Shown: positions 27,157 to 34,599 of the stretch, piece after piece
How the letters are laid out: each line of letters opens with the position of its first letter
Position numbering within the stretch: position 1 is the stretch's first letter
Source of the DNA: Phycisphaeraceae bacterium
GTDB taxonomy: Bacteria > Planctomycetota > Phycisphaerae > Phycisphaerales > UBA1924
Direction: 5' to 3'
Assembly (NCBI GenBank): GCA_026126305.1
Contig: JAHCJI010000001.1
Span: 541,453 to 605,452 of the forward strand
Length of the DNA stretch: 64,000 nucleotides
Position numbers and translations under genes: made by a program
The notes under the pieces: generated by a model
The model's input: the letters and a program-made list of their open reading frames with translations, nothing else
Told to the model about the DNA's origin: nothing
Databases searched by the model: none

Positions 27157-27230
27157 GGGCGCATAGCTCAGTTGGCTAGAGCGCTGCCGTCACATGGCAG
27201 AGGTCACAGGTTCGAGTCCTGTTGCGCTCA
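27157..27230 (+). tRNA. tRNA-Val (anticodon CAC)
   Basis: A full cloverleaf: acceptor GGGCGCA (27157-27163) pairs with TGCGCTC (27223-27229); D arm GCTC/GAGC; anticodon stem CTGCC/GGCAG with loop GTCACAT, anticodon CAC at 27191-27193; T arm ACAGG-TTCGAGT-CCTGT. The discriminator is A27230 and CCA is not encoded. The T-arm and acceptor 3' half (27210-27230) form the attachment core of the integrated element, whose integration regenerates an intact tRNA. The integrase gene stop overlaps the anticodon on the other strand. Confidence 0.93.
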
Positions 27231-28509
27231 CTCGGTGTTTGTGCGGGTACCCGCAAGGATCGGCAACCTTCGGCATAAACGCCGCCCCGCTCACGGGTTG
27301 CGCTCCCAACTTCCGATCCTTGCCATCGGTTGCGGGAGCACGCTGCGCCGCATTTTGCGCCACTGGTGCGCCGCATTTTGCGCCGCTTCCGGGGGTCGGC
27401 TCGGTCGCGGCCCGTGCGTAGTCGCCGTCCCTGACCATGTGGTAGTGGGCTTGGGCGACGGCGGCGGTGTGGCCCAGCCAGGCCGTGCAAACCGCGATGG
27501 GGTACTGGGCGGCCAACTCGGTGGCGCGGCTCGCCCGTAGGGCATTGAACAGCCGGGGCCAGGGGGTCAGGTGTGCCCGGTCGATGATCCGCAGCAGGTG
27601 CGTCCGCAGGTTGGCGTTGGTGGCGTCCCGGTGGCCATCGACGACGTACACCGAACCCTCGGCGGCGGCATCGAAGGCGTCCAGCAGCACGGCCTTGAGT
27701 TCGGGGAACAGGGGGATGGTCCGCTCGCCCCCGCCGTCGTGCCCTTCGGTCTTCGGAGAACGCACCCGCAGGCGGCCCCGCTCCCAGTCAATATCACCCC
27801 ATCGGACCCGCAGCGTTTCGCTCGGGGTGCGCAAGCCGCCCCAACGCGCCAGCGCGACGATGCATCGCCAATCGTGCGTCGGGCAGGCGTCGAGCAGGCG
27901 CTCCACGTCGGCGGGCGGGACGTACCGCAGGCGCTCGCGGTTGTGCTGGGAACCGGCCTTCACGTCAAGGAAGGGGTTGGCGTCGACCATGCCCCAGCGG
28001 TGGGCCTTGCGGAATAACTGCCTTGCGATGCCCACGTTTTTGCTCACGGTCGCGGCGGCATGGCCACGCTCCACCAGCCAGGCCCGCCAGCCCTCGGCGG
28101 CCCGCAGGTCGATCGCGTCTAGGGGCCTGTCGTCGCCGAAGTGCTCCACCAGCAGGCGCTCGGTCTGTTCATAGCGCCCGCGCGTCGACGCCTTCACGTC
28201 GAGCACGCCGAAGTAGGCGTCGAGCAACCCGCGCAGGGTGTGCCGTTGCTCGGCCTCACGCGGCTCCACAAGCCCGACGCGGGCCAGGCGGGTGTGGAGC
28301 AGGTCGGGCAGATCGCTAAGCCATACGGCGGTCTGGCGGGGCGGTGGTGTGCCGGTGATTTTTGCATGGAGTAGGTGCTCGGCGTGTGCGAGCACTTGCT
28401 CGGCTTGGCGCTTCGAGCACGTGCCCAAGCGGATGGCCTTGCGGGATTGGTCGGGGGCGGTGAACATGACGCGGATGCGTCCGGCTTGGTCGGTGCTCAG
28501 GGATGCCAT
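27190..28509 (-). CDS. Tyrosine-recombinase integrase
   Basis: A 439-residue site-specific recombinase. The N-terminal SAM-like core-binding domain spans about residues 88-175 (LRGLLDAYFGVLDVKASTRG), and the catalytic domain follows: Arg in RWGGLRTPSE near 225, the beta-hairpin Lys in SPKTEGHD, LFNALRASRATELA (Asn replaces the usual His of HxxR), WLGHT and the nucleophile Tyr in AQAHYHMV. The last codons run antisense into tRNA-Val, and the stop (27190-27192) overlaps its anticodon. The 21-bp attachment core is therefore inside the coding region, and the final six residues (PVTSAM) are chromosomal. Excision would give a different tail. The ATG at 28509 is unambiguous. Confidence 0.92.
   Translation of the reverse strand: MASLSTDQAGRIRVMFTAPDQSRKAIRLGTCSKRQAEQVLAHAEHLLHAKITGTPPPRQTAVWLSDLPDLLHTRLARVGLVEPREAEQRHTLRGLLDAYFGVLDVKASTRGRYEQTERLLVEHFGDDRPLDAIDLRAAEGWRAWLVERGHAAATVSKNVGIARQLFRKAHRWGMVDANPFLDVKAGSQHNRERLRYVPPADVERLLDACPTHDWRCIVALARWGGLRTPSETLRVRWGDIDWERGRLRVRSPKTEGHDGGGERTIPLFPELKAVLLDAFDAAAEGSVYVVDGHRDATNANLRTHLLRIIDRAHLTPWPRLFNALRASRATELAAQYPIAVCTAWLGHTAAVAQAHYHMVRDGDYARAATEPTPGSGAKCGAPVAQNAAQRAPATDGKDRKLGAQPVSGAAFMPKVADPCGYPHKHRVSATGLEPVTSAM
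27210..27230. repeat. attL core (in tRNA-Val)
   Basis: The left copy of the 21-bp attachment core; it spans the last T-stem base through the discriminator of the tRNA. Just inside the element, at 27242-27255, lies a perfect 14-bp palindrome (TGCGGGTACCCGCA) that may be a recombinase or accessory-factor site. Confidence 0.88.
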
Positions 28510-28532
28510 ATCGGGGTCTCCAATCGTTGAGG

Positions 28533-28715
28533 TTACGGGGTCGGCGGTGCGGGCGTTTCGGGGTCGGGCGGCTTGATTGGCGACAGGTCCACGCAGCGCC
28601 AGCCCCAGGGCCGCAACACCCGCTTGAGCACGCGCCGAAGTTCGGCGATGGCCTCACGCTCGGACAGGTCGTCGGGGCACGCCAGCACGATGGCAATGCG
28701 TTGGCGGTGGGTCAC
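28533..28715 (-). CDS. Small element-encoded hypothetical protein
   Basis: Sixty residues, GTG start at 28715 overlapping the TGA of the DUF3987 gene (GTGA). A central helix (SEREAIAELRRVLKRVLRPW) is amphipathic and basic, and the C terminus is Pro-rich. It lies 23 bases upstream of the integrase. The overlap and co-orientation support translation. No known family; a small DNA-binding or accessory role for the integrase is possible but unproved. Confidence 0.55.
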   Translation of the reverse strand: MTHRQRIAIVLACPDDLSEREAIAELRRVLKRVLRPWGWRCVDLSPIKPPDPETPAPPTP

Positions 28716-30229
28716 GATTCGCCCCCGTCGACGCGCCGACAGTCGACAAAACCATCGTTCCCGTGCTCTGGCGGGGGGTTTTGGCAGCGTCGGCGCTCAG
28801 TGAGCACAAAAACGCGCGATGGTCGGCCCCCGTGTTTGTGGGGGTCCGGGTAGACCCAATGCCCCGCGCCAGCCCGGGCCAGGTCGTCGAGCGCGGCCTC
28901 GGCGGCCCCGGGCGATGCGAGTGCGCGCGATGCCCGTGCAATGTCCCTCGCGGTCACAGTGCCGCCCTTGCGCTGGATCAGGTCGACCAGCGCCAGGCGT
29001 GCATCGTCTCCGCCGTCGGCGTCGAGCATCGTGTAGATCCGCTCGGCCTCGCTCCCGAACCAGCGGGCCAGCGTCACGCCAGCCGCCAGAGCCTCGGGTT
29101 CGATAGTGTCCAAGTCGACGCCCGAGCCAGCCGCCCAACTGGCCAGGTGGAGCACAAGCGCCAGCCTCGCGCCGTATGCCTCAAGTTTGGCCAGCGCGGC
29201 GGCCTCGGCCCCAATGCGTTCGGCTTGGACGAGCCCGTGCGCATCGACGAATCGAACAAACAAACGCTTCGCCTCTGGTGAAAGTCCCACCAGCCGGGGC
29301 GCGTCGTCGGCGTCGGGCTCCAGTTCGTACAGGCGGGCGAATACTCGGGACACGCTCGCCTCGGTCGCCGCGCACACGTCGGCCTCGGTCCAGCGCCGGG
29401 GCGTTCGCGGCGGCATGGCAAACAGCACACGCGCGGCCAGGCCGTTCTCGACGTGCGCGGTGGTCAACGCTCGCCGGAGCGCGCCGGGTTGGATCGTCCC
29501 GCAAACGCTCACGCTCGCGCGGGGCGCGTAGGTGGTACCAGTGCCCCGACGGTCCACCAGCAGCGCCCGCCCGCCGAAGACTTCGAGCCAGGCGGCGGCA
29601 TCGCCACGGCCAACGTTGTAGCGGTCGAACGAACCGAACCAGCCGCCCAGTTCGTCCCTCGCCAGCAACAGGCCCCGGGGGTTCTCGGCCAGCAGGTGGG
29701 CCAGTTTTTCGGTTGTAATGTCGGCGGTGACGAATCGGCGGCACACTGGCGGGATGGGCGTCGGCGTCGCCTTGGACGAACGCGAACCCGAAGCGGCTTT
29801 CCATTCGGCCATCGCCGCCTCGTGCAATTCGAGCGCCTCGGCGTGCTCTTGCATCGCGGCGTGCTGGCGCTCTCGGACGGGGCGAAGCGCCAACTCCTGC
29901 GCCGGGGATTTTGCCGAGCCAGACTCGGCCACGACGGCGGCCCAGATAATCGCGGGTTCGTGCCAGGACGATTTCAGCGCGACCGATCGCGTGTTGCCGA
30001 CAGCCGACGCCAGCGCCGCCAGCAGGGGCAGCGCGACGAACGCGGGGTCGCAACCGATCGCGTCCGAGCCCTCGCGGACAAACTGGGCCAGGGCCACGGG
30101 CAGCGCGTCGGTGGGGAAGGGCTCATAACTTGCGGGCAGCGCCGGCGCGGCGTGTTGGGTGGCCACGGCCACGGGCGGCGGCGCGTGCCCGTTGTTATAT
30201 TGCGGTTCGGGCGCTTTCAGCCTCGCCAA
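28712..30229 (-). CDS. DUF3987 primase/helicase-like ATPase
   Basis: About 505 residues. The N-terminal half carries a degenerate P-loop typical of DUF3987 (AESGSAKSPAQEL near residue 105), the Walker B-like block GLLLARDELGGWFGSFDRYN near 195, and CGTIQPGALRRAL. The C-terminal part has a winged-helix-like region (LVDLIQRKGGTVTARDIARA). Such proteins are found in plasmids, phages and satellites, linked to replication. The start is uncertain: TTG at 30229 overlaps the preceding gene's stop by 13 bases and follows a G-rich stretch; a longer frame begins at 30349 but would overlap the upstream gene by 133 bases. It is followed by the 60-residue gene with a GTGA overlap. Confidence 0.78.
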   Translation of the reverse strand: MARLKAPEPQYNNGHAPPPVAVATQHAAPALPASYEPFPTDALPVALAQFVREGSDAIGCDPAFVALPLLAALASAVGNTRSVALKSSWHEPAIIWAAVVAESGSAKSPAQELALRPVRERQHAAMQEHAEALELHEAAMAEWKAASGSRSSKATPTPIPPVCRRFVTADITTEKLAHLLAENPRGLLLARDELGGWFGSFDRYNVGRGDAAAWLEVFGGRALLVDRRGTGTTYAPRASVSVCGTIQPGALRRALTTAHVENGLAARVLFAMPPRTPRRWTEADVCAATEASVSRVFARLYELEPDADDAPRLVGLSPEAKRLFVRFVDAHGLVQAERIGAEAAALAKLEAYGARLALVLHLASWAAGSGVDLDTIEPEALAAGVTLARWFGSEAERIYTMLDADGGDDARLALVDLIQRKGGTVTARDIARASRALASPGAAEAALDDLARAGAGHWVYPDPHKHGGRPSRVFVLTERRRCQNPPPEHGNDGFVDCRRVDGGES

Positions 30230-30639
30230 TCGGCACCCCCCGGTCGCACGAACCCGGCCACGAGTTCGCGTATGAAGATCGCGGACCAACCCATCGGCGG
30301 CCAGCGCTGGGCGTCGAGCCCGAGCAGCACCCGGGGCGTCCACCGGCAACAGTCACGCCAGGCAAGTTTCGCGTCCGGGTCGGCCAGCCTCACGGGGATC
30401 GCGTGCAAGATGCCCACGGCCAGGTCGGGGTGCTGGCGCATCGTTGTAATGTTCACCCGATCGCGTTGGCGCTGGAGCAGCGGGTGGGCGTCGAGCGCCA
30501 GCGTGCCATCCCAGCGGGCCATCGCGCGAAGGGCACGGCGGTACTGCCCTTCCAACTCGGGCTCGGTAGGATTGCTCGCAACTTCTTCGTCCTGCCCCCA
30601 TCGCCCTGCCAGGCCGGGGGTGGATTGCCAGGGGCTCAT
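30217..30639 (-). CDS. Element-encoded hypothetical protein (140 residues)
   Basis: Begins MSPWQSTPGLAGRWGQDEE with ATG at 30639 overlapping the stop of the AlpA-like gene (ATGA), and ends 13 bases inside the probable start region of the DUF3987 gene. It is soluble, with a helical Arg-rich middle (EGQYRRALRAMARWDGTLAL) and a C-terminal segment rich in Trp (six or so in the protein). Its position between an excisionase-like gene and a replication ATPase suggests a DNA-processing accessory role; the sequence gives no motif to confirm that. Confidence 0.6.
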   Translation of the reverse strand: MSPWQSTPGLAGRWGQDEEVASNPTEPELEGQYRRALRAMARWDGTLALDAHPLLQRQRDRVNITTMRQHPDLAVGILHAIPVRLADPDAKLAWRDCCRWTPRVLLGLDAQRWPPMGWSAIFIRELVAGFVRPGGADWRG

Positions 30640-30842
30640 CGCGTGCCGCCTTCCACGCGGGCAGCGGCCCAGCGCTGGAGTTCGGGCAGCGGGTACCTGA
30701 CGGTTCGCCCAAGTTTCAGGTAGGGCAGCCCCTCGGCCTCACGCCAAGCAAACAAGGTTCGGGGGCTCACGCCCAGCATGTTCGCGGCCTCGCGCTCGCG
30801 CAACAGCAGGGGGGTGGCCGGTTCGGTCTTCGATGCGTTCAT
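30636..30842 (-). CDS. AlpA/MerR-like helix-turn-helix excisionase or regulator
   Basis: Sixty-eight residues. The winged-helix pattern LREREAANMLGVSPRTLFAW, then LPYLKLGRTVRYPLPELQRW, is typical of AlpA/excisionase-type HTH_17 proteins, which bend attachment-site DNA for excision or activate integrase expression. ATG at 30842, with the stop overlapping the next gene. A 21-bp tandem repeat lies 82 bases upstream of the start and could be its binding site. Assignment to the HTH_17 family is firm; the choice between excisionase and transcription factor is not. Confidence 0.82.
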   Translation of the reverse strand: MNASKTEPATPLLLREREAANMLGVSPRTLFAWREAEGLPYLKLGRTVRYPLPELQRWAAARVEGGTR

Positions 30843-30923
30843 GCGTATTGCTCCGTCGCGGCGCGTCGTGCGTCGCGTTGGGGCAGTTTTGCAAGTTATC
30901 CAGCGGCGGCAAGCGCGGACGCA

Positions 30924-30965
30924 CCCCGTGCGCGTGAATGCTCGCCCCGTGCGCGTGAATGCTCG
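30924..30965. repeat. Two perfect 21-bp tandem copies upstream of the AlpA-like gene
   Basis: Copies at 30924-30944 and 30945-30965 are identical, each starting CCCCGTGCGCGTGAATG. They occupy most of the spacer between the HTH gene (ends 30969) and the AlpA-like gene. Spacing equals two helical turns, fitting a dimeric regulator, excisionase or iteron-type initiator site. Confidence 0.85.
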
Positions 30966-30968
30966 GGA

Positions 30969-31499
30969 TCAGCGGCCCAGTTCGCCAGTATTGAGTTTGC
31001 GTTGCAGGTCGTCGGCGTCGATGCGCCCGTGCGGATTCGTCCGCAACTTGCCCGCCTTGGCCCATCGTCTGATGGTCGATTCGTGCCGCTTGGTCAGTTC
31101 GGCGACCTCGGTCGCGGTGAGCCACAGCCCGGCGGTCGCGGTGTCGTCCCCAGCGTCGAGCGTCGCCAAGTGCGCACGGCCCAGGTCGGTCACGCGGACC
31201 AGGTAGGGGCGCTCCCACTCGCTCCGGGCGCGGCCCTCAGCCCAGACCATCGCCCAGTCGCCCAGGATGTCGCGTCCGTCGCGGATTGGGGCCTTCCAGC
31301 CGAAGGGGCTCGGTTGCCACTCCCATGTTGGCGGTGCCCACGGGGTCGCGGTCGTGTTCTGGCGATGCCATGACTGCAACTCTATAAAGCCCTTGCCATC
31401 CAGCGCCCGCAGCACGTCCAGGCCGATGCCCTCGGGCAGGTCGTCCAGTTCCCATGATTCACGCTCGGCCAGCGCCCGCAGTGCGTCGTCGATGTTCAC
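30969..31499 (-). CDS. Element-encoded HTH protein
   Basis: A 176-residue protein. The C-terminal 55 residues form an HTH_17-like DNA-binding domain (WLTATEVAELTKRHESTIRR, then WAKAGKLRTNPHGRIDADDL). The N-terminal 100 residues contain a Trp-rich segment (TPWAPPTWEWQPSPFGWKAP) and no known domain. GTG start at 31499 with GAGGA about eight bases upstream. It is the second HTH_17-type protein in the element and may be the control protein opposing or aiding the AlpA-like one. The tandem repeats lie just after its stop. Confidence 0.65.
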   Translation of the reverse strand: MNIDDALRALAERESWELDDLPEGIGLDVLRALDGKGFIELQSWHRQNTTATPWAPPTWEWQPSPFGWKAPIRDGRDILGDWAMVWAEGRARSEWERPYLVRVTDLGRAHLATLDAGDDTATAGLWLTATEVAELTKRHESTIRRWAKAGKLRTNPHGRIDADDLQRKLNTGELGR

Positions 31500-31625
31500 G
31501 GTTCACGTCCTCGGGTGGGCGGCCCGGGCCGATGGGGCGGACGTGTTGCCCTTCACCAGCCCGGGGCCTTCGGCGGGGATCAGCCGCCTACCCGCACCAT
31601 GCTACCCAAGCCCGGCGCGCTGACC

Positions 31626-31659
31626 AAACCCCCCGCAGGATCGCGCCATCGGGGGTTTT
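31626..31659. terminator. Bidirectional hairpin inside the element
   Basis: Arm AAACCCCCCG (31626-31635) pairs with CGGGGGTTT (31650-31658) with one bulged C; T- and A-tails lie on the two sides. It sits just after the DUF5681-like gene (minus strand) and likely ends its transcript or attenuates read-through into the HTH gene. Confidence 0.6.
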
Positions 31660-31680
31660 GGCAGTGTCGGCGCGCCGGCG

Positions 31681-32001
31681 TTACCCGCCTTGGTCAAACT
31701 CAAGGTGGATGCACACGGCGGCGGGGTCGGGCGGGTCGTCCTCGATGGGCCTCGGCTTGCCCGCCAGGCGGTCGAGCAGTTCGCGGATGGCCACGATGTT
31801 CCCGGCCTTGGCCTCGGCCACCAACACGGCCACGATGGCCACCAGGTCGGCGTCGGTGACGCTCTCGCGGATCAGGCGTCGAACCCTCGCGTGTTCCTTG
31901 GCCAAGGGGTTCCCCTGCCCCCCGGGGTTGCCGGGTGCGAATCGGCCCAGGTGGTCGCGTCCGTCAGTTATCGGGGCTAACGGTGTTGTGTCCTCATGCA
32001 T
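31681..32001 (-). CDS. DUF5681-like phage-type protein
   Basis: A 106-residue protein with the motif GRFAPGNPGGQGNPLAKEHA near residue 18, characteristic of DUF5681 and some small-terminase-like phage proteins, followed by a helical region (VRRLIRESVTDADLVAIV) and a conserved-style LLDRLAGKP segment. In complete phages such proteins lie beside terminase genes, which hints at a packaging or satellite function; no large terminase is present here. ATG at 32001. In the excised circle the extended integrase frame would stop at 31994, overlapping this start by eight bases. It is followed by a hairpin terminator. Confidence 0.65.
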   Translation of the reverse strand: MHEDTTPLAPITDGRDHLGRFAPGNPGGQGNPLAKEHARVRRLIRESVTDADLVAIVAVLVAEAKAGNIVAIRELLDRLAGKPRPIEDDPPDPAAVCIHLEFDQGG

Positions 32002-32133
32002 GGGTCAGGCCCTCGGGCGTGCTCACCAGCCAAGCCACGACGGCGGCTTGGGCGGGGCTCAGGCGTCCAGGTGCGCCGCATTCCGCGCCGCGCGAATCGC
32101 GTTTGTGCGTTTTTCCCGATGAATCTTGCAAGT
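31994..32133 (-). other. Alternative integrase C-terminal coding segment (used only in the excised form)
   Basis: Read on the minus strand from the attR core in the integrase frame, this segment is open for 46 codons (HLQDSSGKTHKR... to ...STPEGLTHA) and stops with TGA at 31994-31996. In the integrated state it is cut off from the integrase by the insertion; circularisation would fuse it to the integrase after residue E433, giving about 479 residues instead of 439. Whether it is translated is inference from the joined frames. Confidence 0.55.
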
Positions 32134-32154
32134 GTTCGAGTCCTGTTGCGCTCA
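32134..32154. repeat. attR core
   Basis: The right copy of the 21-bp attachment core, identical to 27210-27230. Only the 3' end of the tRNA is present here, with no acceptor 5' strand or anticodon arm. Confidence 0.88.
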
Positions 32155-32392
32155 TTTGGTGTTTGTTTGATCTGGGTCGCTCTCGGCCTTGATTCGAATT
32201 GAACCCATCTACTTCCAATATGAACCAAAACTGAACGAAGCGGTGTATGGCTCTCTGTACCCTTGCGCCTTGAACTTCGTCGGTGCCATGAGGAGATGGC
32301 TCCGGCGGAGGTGGGTGGGGTGTTCCCACCCGGCCAGACAAGACACGCCCACGGCGCATGTCGTTGCGGGTAAGCAGAGGAGAGCAGGATCC

Positions 32393-33151
32393 ATGAAAAC
32401 TCGGATGAAGATGCGCGGCCTTACGGGGCTGGGCGCGGTGGTGTTGTTCGGTGTTGCCTCGACGGCCTCGGCCCAGTTGCTGATCACCGAGATCCATTCG
32501 AATCAGAGCCTGTCGGGGGCGGCCTTTCAGGACTGGTTCGAGGTGACCAACTTCGGTGGTTCGGCGGTCGATCTGACCGGCTGGATCTTCGATGACGAAT
32601 CCGCGAATCCCGCGGCTGGATTCCGGTTTGGTGACCTCTCGATCGCTGCGGGCGAGTCGATCGTTTTTGTGGAGACCTTGAATCCCGAGCAGTTCCGCAA
32701 TTGGTGGGGCCCGCTGGAGGGCGTGCAGATCGTGACTTACAGCGGCTCGGGTCTGGGCCTGGGCCGTGGCGACGCGGTGAACCTGTTCGATGCCGACGGC
32801 GAGTTGCAGCTCTCTCTGAGCTACCGCGCACCGGGTGGGTTTATCACCTCCGATGGTTCGCCTTCGGGCTTTGACCCCACGGACCCGACCCGCCAGCCGC
32901 ACGCGGGCCAGGCCGCGGGTGCGATCGAGACGTGGATCAGCCTGGTGTGGGATCCCGCCTTTGGGATCGATGCGCCGCGCTACACGTTCGCGGTCGATGG
33001 TGTGAACGGCGCGTTCCAGGCCGAGGGCTTCAGCGCAACGGGCGCTCGGGCGCTCGACGTGGGCAGCCCCGGCGCGGTGATCCCCGCTCCGGGCACCGTG
33101 GCGTTGCTCGGTTTGAGCGGGCTCGTGGCGTTCGGCCGCCGGCGTCGCTGA
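32393..33151 (+). CDS. Lamin-tail-domain (LTD) PEP-CTERM exported protein
   Basis: A 252-residue secreted protein. The signal peptide (GLTGLGAVVLFGVASTASAQ) is followed at once by an LTD beta-sandwich: LLITEIHSN, DWFEVTNFGGSAVDLTGW, IAAGESIVFVE. It ends with the sorting signal VIPAPGTVALLGLSGLVAFG plus RRRR. LTD domains in bacteria occur in surface-attached proteins and nucleases; no nuclease domain is present here. The ATG at 32393 follows AGCAGGAT. Chromosomal gene just outside the right end of the integrated element. Confidence 0.85.
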   Translation: MKTRMKMRGLTGLGAVVLFGVASTASAQLLITEIHSNQSLSGAAFQDWFEVTNFGGSAVDLTGWIFDDESANPAAGFRFGDLSIAAGESIVFVETLNPEQFRNWWGPLEGVQIVTYSGSGLGLGRGDAVNLFDADGELQLSLSYRAPGGFITSDGSPSGFDPTDPTRQPHAGQAAGAIETWISLVWDPAFGIDAPRYTFAVDGVNGAFQAEGFSATGARALDVGSPGAVIPAPGTVALLGLSGLVAFGRRRR

Positions 33152-33185
33152 TTCGGCTCTATCCACAACGAACTCGTTCGAATGG

Positions 33186-33205
33186 CGGCGGGCTTGTTCC
33201 CGCCG
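33186..33205 (+). terminator. Possible terminator after the LTD gene
   Basis: Seven-base stem CGGCGGG/CCCGCCG with a six-base loop, followed by a T-rich but interrupted tail (TTGTTGATTTTG). Confidence 0.55.
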
Positions 33206-33306
33206 TTGTTGATTTTGATACTCGTCTTTAAGGGACTCATTGTGGCGGTGCCTATCTTGATTGTCGAAAGCTCGGTGCGCATCGATGGTGATTGGTATGA
33301 TCCGGG

Positions 33307-34599
33307 ATGAGCACCTCCCCTTCGCAGATTGGTACTGAGATTTCCGGGCCCCTTGGCCCGACGGCCTCGGGCGATCGGATCGACTCGGTGGACACGCTCC
33401 GCGGTGTCGCATTGCTAGGAATCTTCGTGATGAACATCCCCACGTTCGCGCTGCCCGAGGCGGCGTTCCTGCATCCGCCGCTGGCTGGCGGGTTTTCGGG
33501 AGTGGACTACGCGGCATGGCTCGTGAGCCACCTGTTCTTCGAGTTCAAGATGATGGCCATCTTTTCCATGCTCTTCGGGGCCGGGGTGGCCTTGATGGGC
33601 GAGCGGATCGGCGGATCGGGACGCCGGCCGGCACGGACCCATTACCAACGCATGGGCTGGCTGCTGCTCTTTGGCATGTTGCACGCGTACCTGATCTGGT
33701 TCGGCGACATCCTGGTGGCCTATGCGATCATCGGCATGCTTGTGTACCCCTTACGGCGGCTGGGGGCGCGTTGGCTGTTGGTCATCGGCGTCGTGTTGCT
33801 GCCCGTTGCCATGATGTTCTCGGGCCTTATGCAACTGATGTTCGAGTACATGCGATCCGAGGCCGCGTCGGGCAACCCGGACATGGTCAAGGCTTGGGCG
33901 GATGTCGGAGGCATGTTCAATCCAACGCCGGAAATGCTTGACGAGGAGCGTCAGAGGTTGCTTGGGTCGTTCGTGTCTCGCGCGGTCGATTCGGCACCGA
34001 ACGTGTTGCAGATCCAGGTTTTCATGCTGACGCTGTGGGCCTTGTGGCGGGTGGGCGGGCTGATGCTCATCGGCATGGCGCTCTACAAGTGGCGGGTGTT
34101 GTCGGCCGAGCGGTCGGTCCGTTTCTACGCGGCGATGACGGGCCTTGGTTTCGGCCTGGGGCTGCCGATCGTGGGCACGGGCGTGTGGATGATGCACCGC
34201 AATGGGTTCGACCCGATCGCCTCCTTCGGCGTCGTGGGCATGTTCAATTACGTCGGCAGCCTGGGAGTGGCCGCGGGCTGGGTGGGTCTGGTGCTGCTGA
34301 TCTGCCGCCTGGGCTTGTTGACTCGGGTGCGATCACTGCTGGCGTCGGTGGGCCGGATGGCCCTGACCAACTACCTCATGCAATCGCTCATCGCGGCGTT
34401 CATCTTCTATGGCTGGGGGTTAGGCCGCTTCGACACGCTGGCTCGCTCGGAACTGCTGTTGGTGGTGCTGGGCGTGTGGGCGTTGCAACTGGTGTTCAGC
34501 CCGCTGTGGCTGGCACGCTTCCGGTACGGGCCGATGGAATGGGTGTGGCGCGGGCTCACGTATTGGCGGCTGCCGCCGTTGCGACGGACGTCAGCGTGA
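33307..34599 (+). CDS. DUF418-family multi-pass membrane protein
   Basis: A 430-residue inner-membrane protein with about ten hydrophobic helices. The N-terminal block (DSVDTLRGVALLGIFVMNIP) is the heparan-alpha-glucosaminide acetyltransferase-like start shared with DUF418 proteins, and the C-terminal DUF418 block is VGRMALTNYLMQSLIAAFIF, ending in PLWLARFRYGPMEWVWRGLT. DUF418 proteins are widespread and may act as acyltransferases or transporters; the function is unproven. The ATG at 33307 follows GATCCGGG. Its 3' end overlaps the convergent repeat-protein gene by nine bases. Confidence 0.85.
   Translation: MSTSPSQIGTEISGPLGPTASGDRIDSVDTLRGVALLGIFVMNIPTFALPEAAFLHPPLAGGFSGVDYAAWLVSHLFFEFKMMAIFSMLFGAGVALMGERIGGSGRRPARTHYQRMGWLLLFGMLHAYLIWFGDILVAYAIIGMLVYPLRRLGARWLLVIGVVLLPVAMMFSGLMQLMFEYMRSEAASGNPDMVKAWADVGGMFNPTPEMLDEERQRLLGSFVSRAVDSAPNVLQIQVFMLTLWALWRVGGLMLIGMALYKWRVLSAERSVRFYAAMTGLGFGLGLPIVGTGVWMMHRNGFDPIASFGVVGMFNYVGSLGVAAGWVGLVLLICRLGLLTRVRSLLASVGRMALTNYLMQSLIAAFIFYGWGLGRFDTLARSELLLVVLGVWALQLVFSPLWLARFRYGPMEWVWRGLTYWRLPPLRRTSA

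Larger units (their letters stand above)
27210..32154 (-). mobile_element. Compact tRNA-Val-integrated element (about 4.9 kb)
   Basis: Bounded by the 21-bp direct repeat GTTCGAGTCCTGTTGCGCTC-A at 27210-27230 and 32134-32154, with similarity continuing (xTxGGTGTTTGT) past both copies. The period is 4,924 bp. It carries a tyrosine integrase next to the tRNA, an AlpA-like excisionase, a DUF3987 ATPase, an HTH protein, a DUF5681-like protein and two small unknowns, all on the minus strand and mostly overlapping by GTGA/ATGA. There are no structural, lysis or conjugation genes, so it resembles a satellite or minimal integrative plasmid rather than a complete phage or ICE. The 5' half of the tRNA is not duplicated at the right end. 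Confidence 0.88.

Noticed and set aside
27190..27213. GLEPVTSAM as a functional integrase C-terminal motif
   Set aside because: It is the antisense translation of tRNA-Val, so its conservation in other integrases reflects tRNA conservation rather than protein function.
32155..33517. Long minus-strand open frame antisense to the LTD gene and beyond
   Set aside because: It is the reverse strand of a well-supported PEP-CTERM gene; composition is that of a high-GC shadow. Only the short piece left of the att core is considered as an integrase tail.
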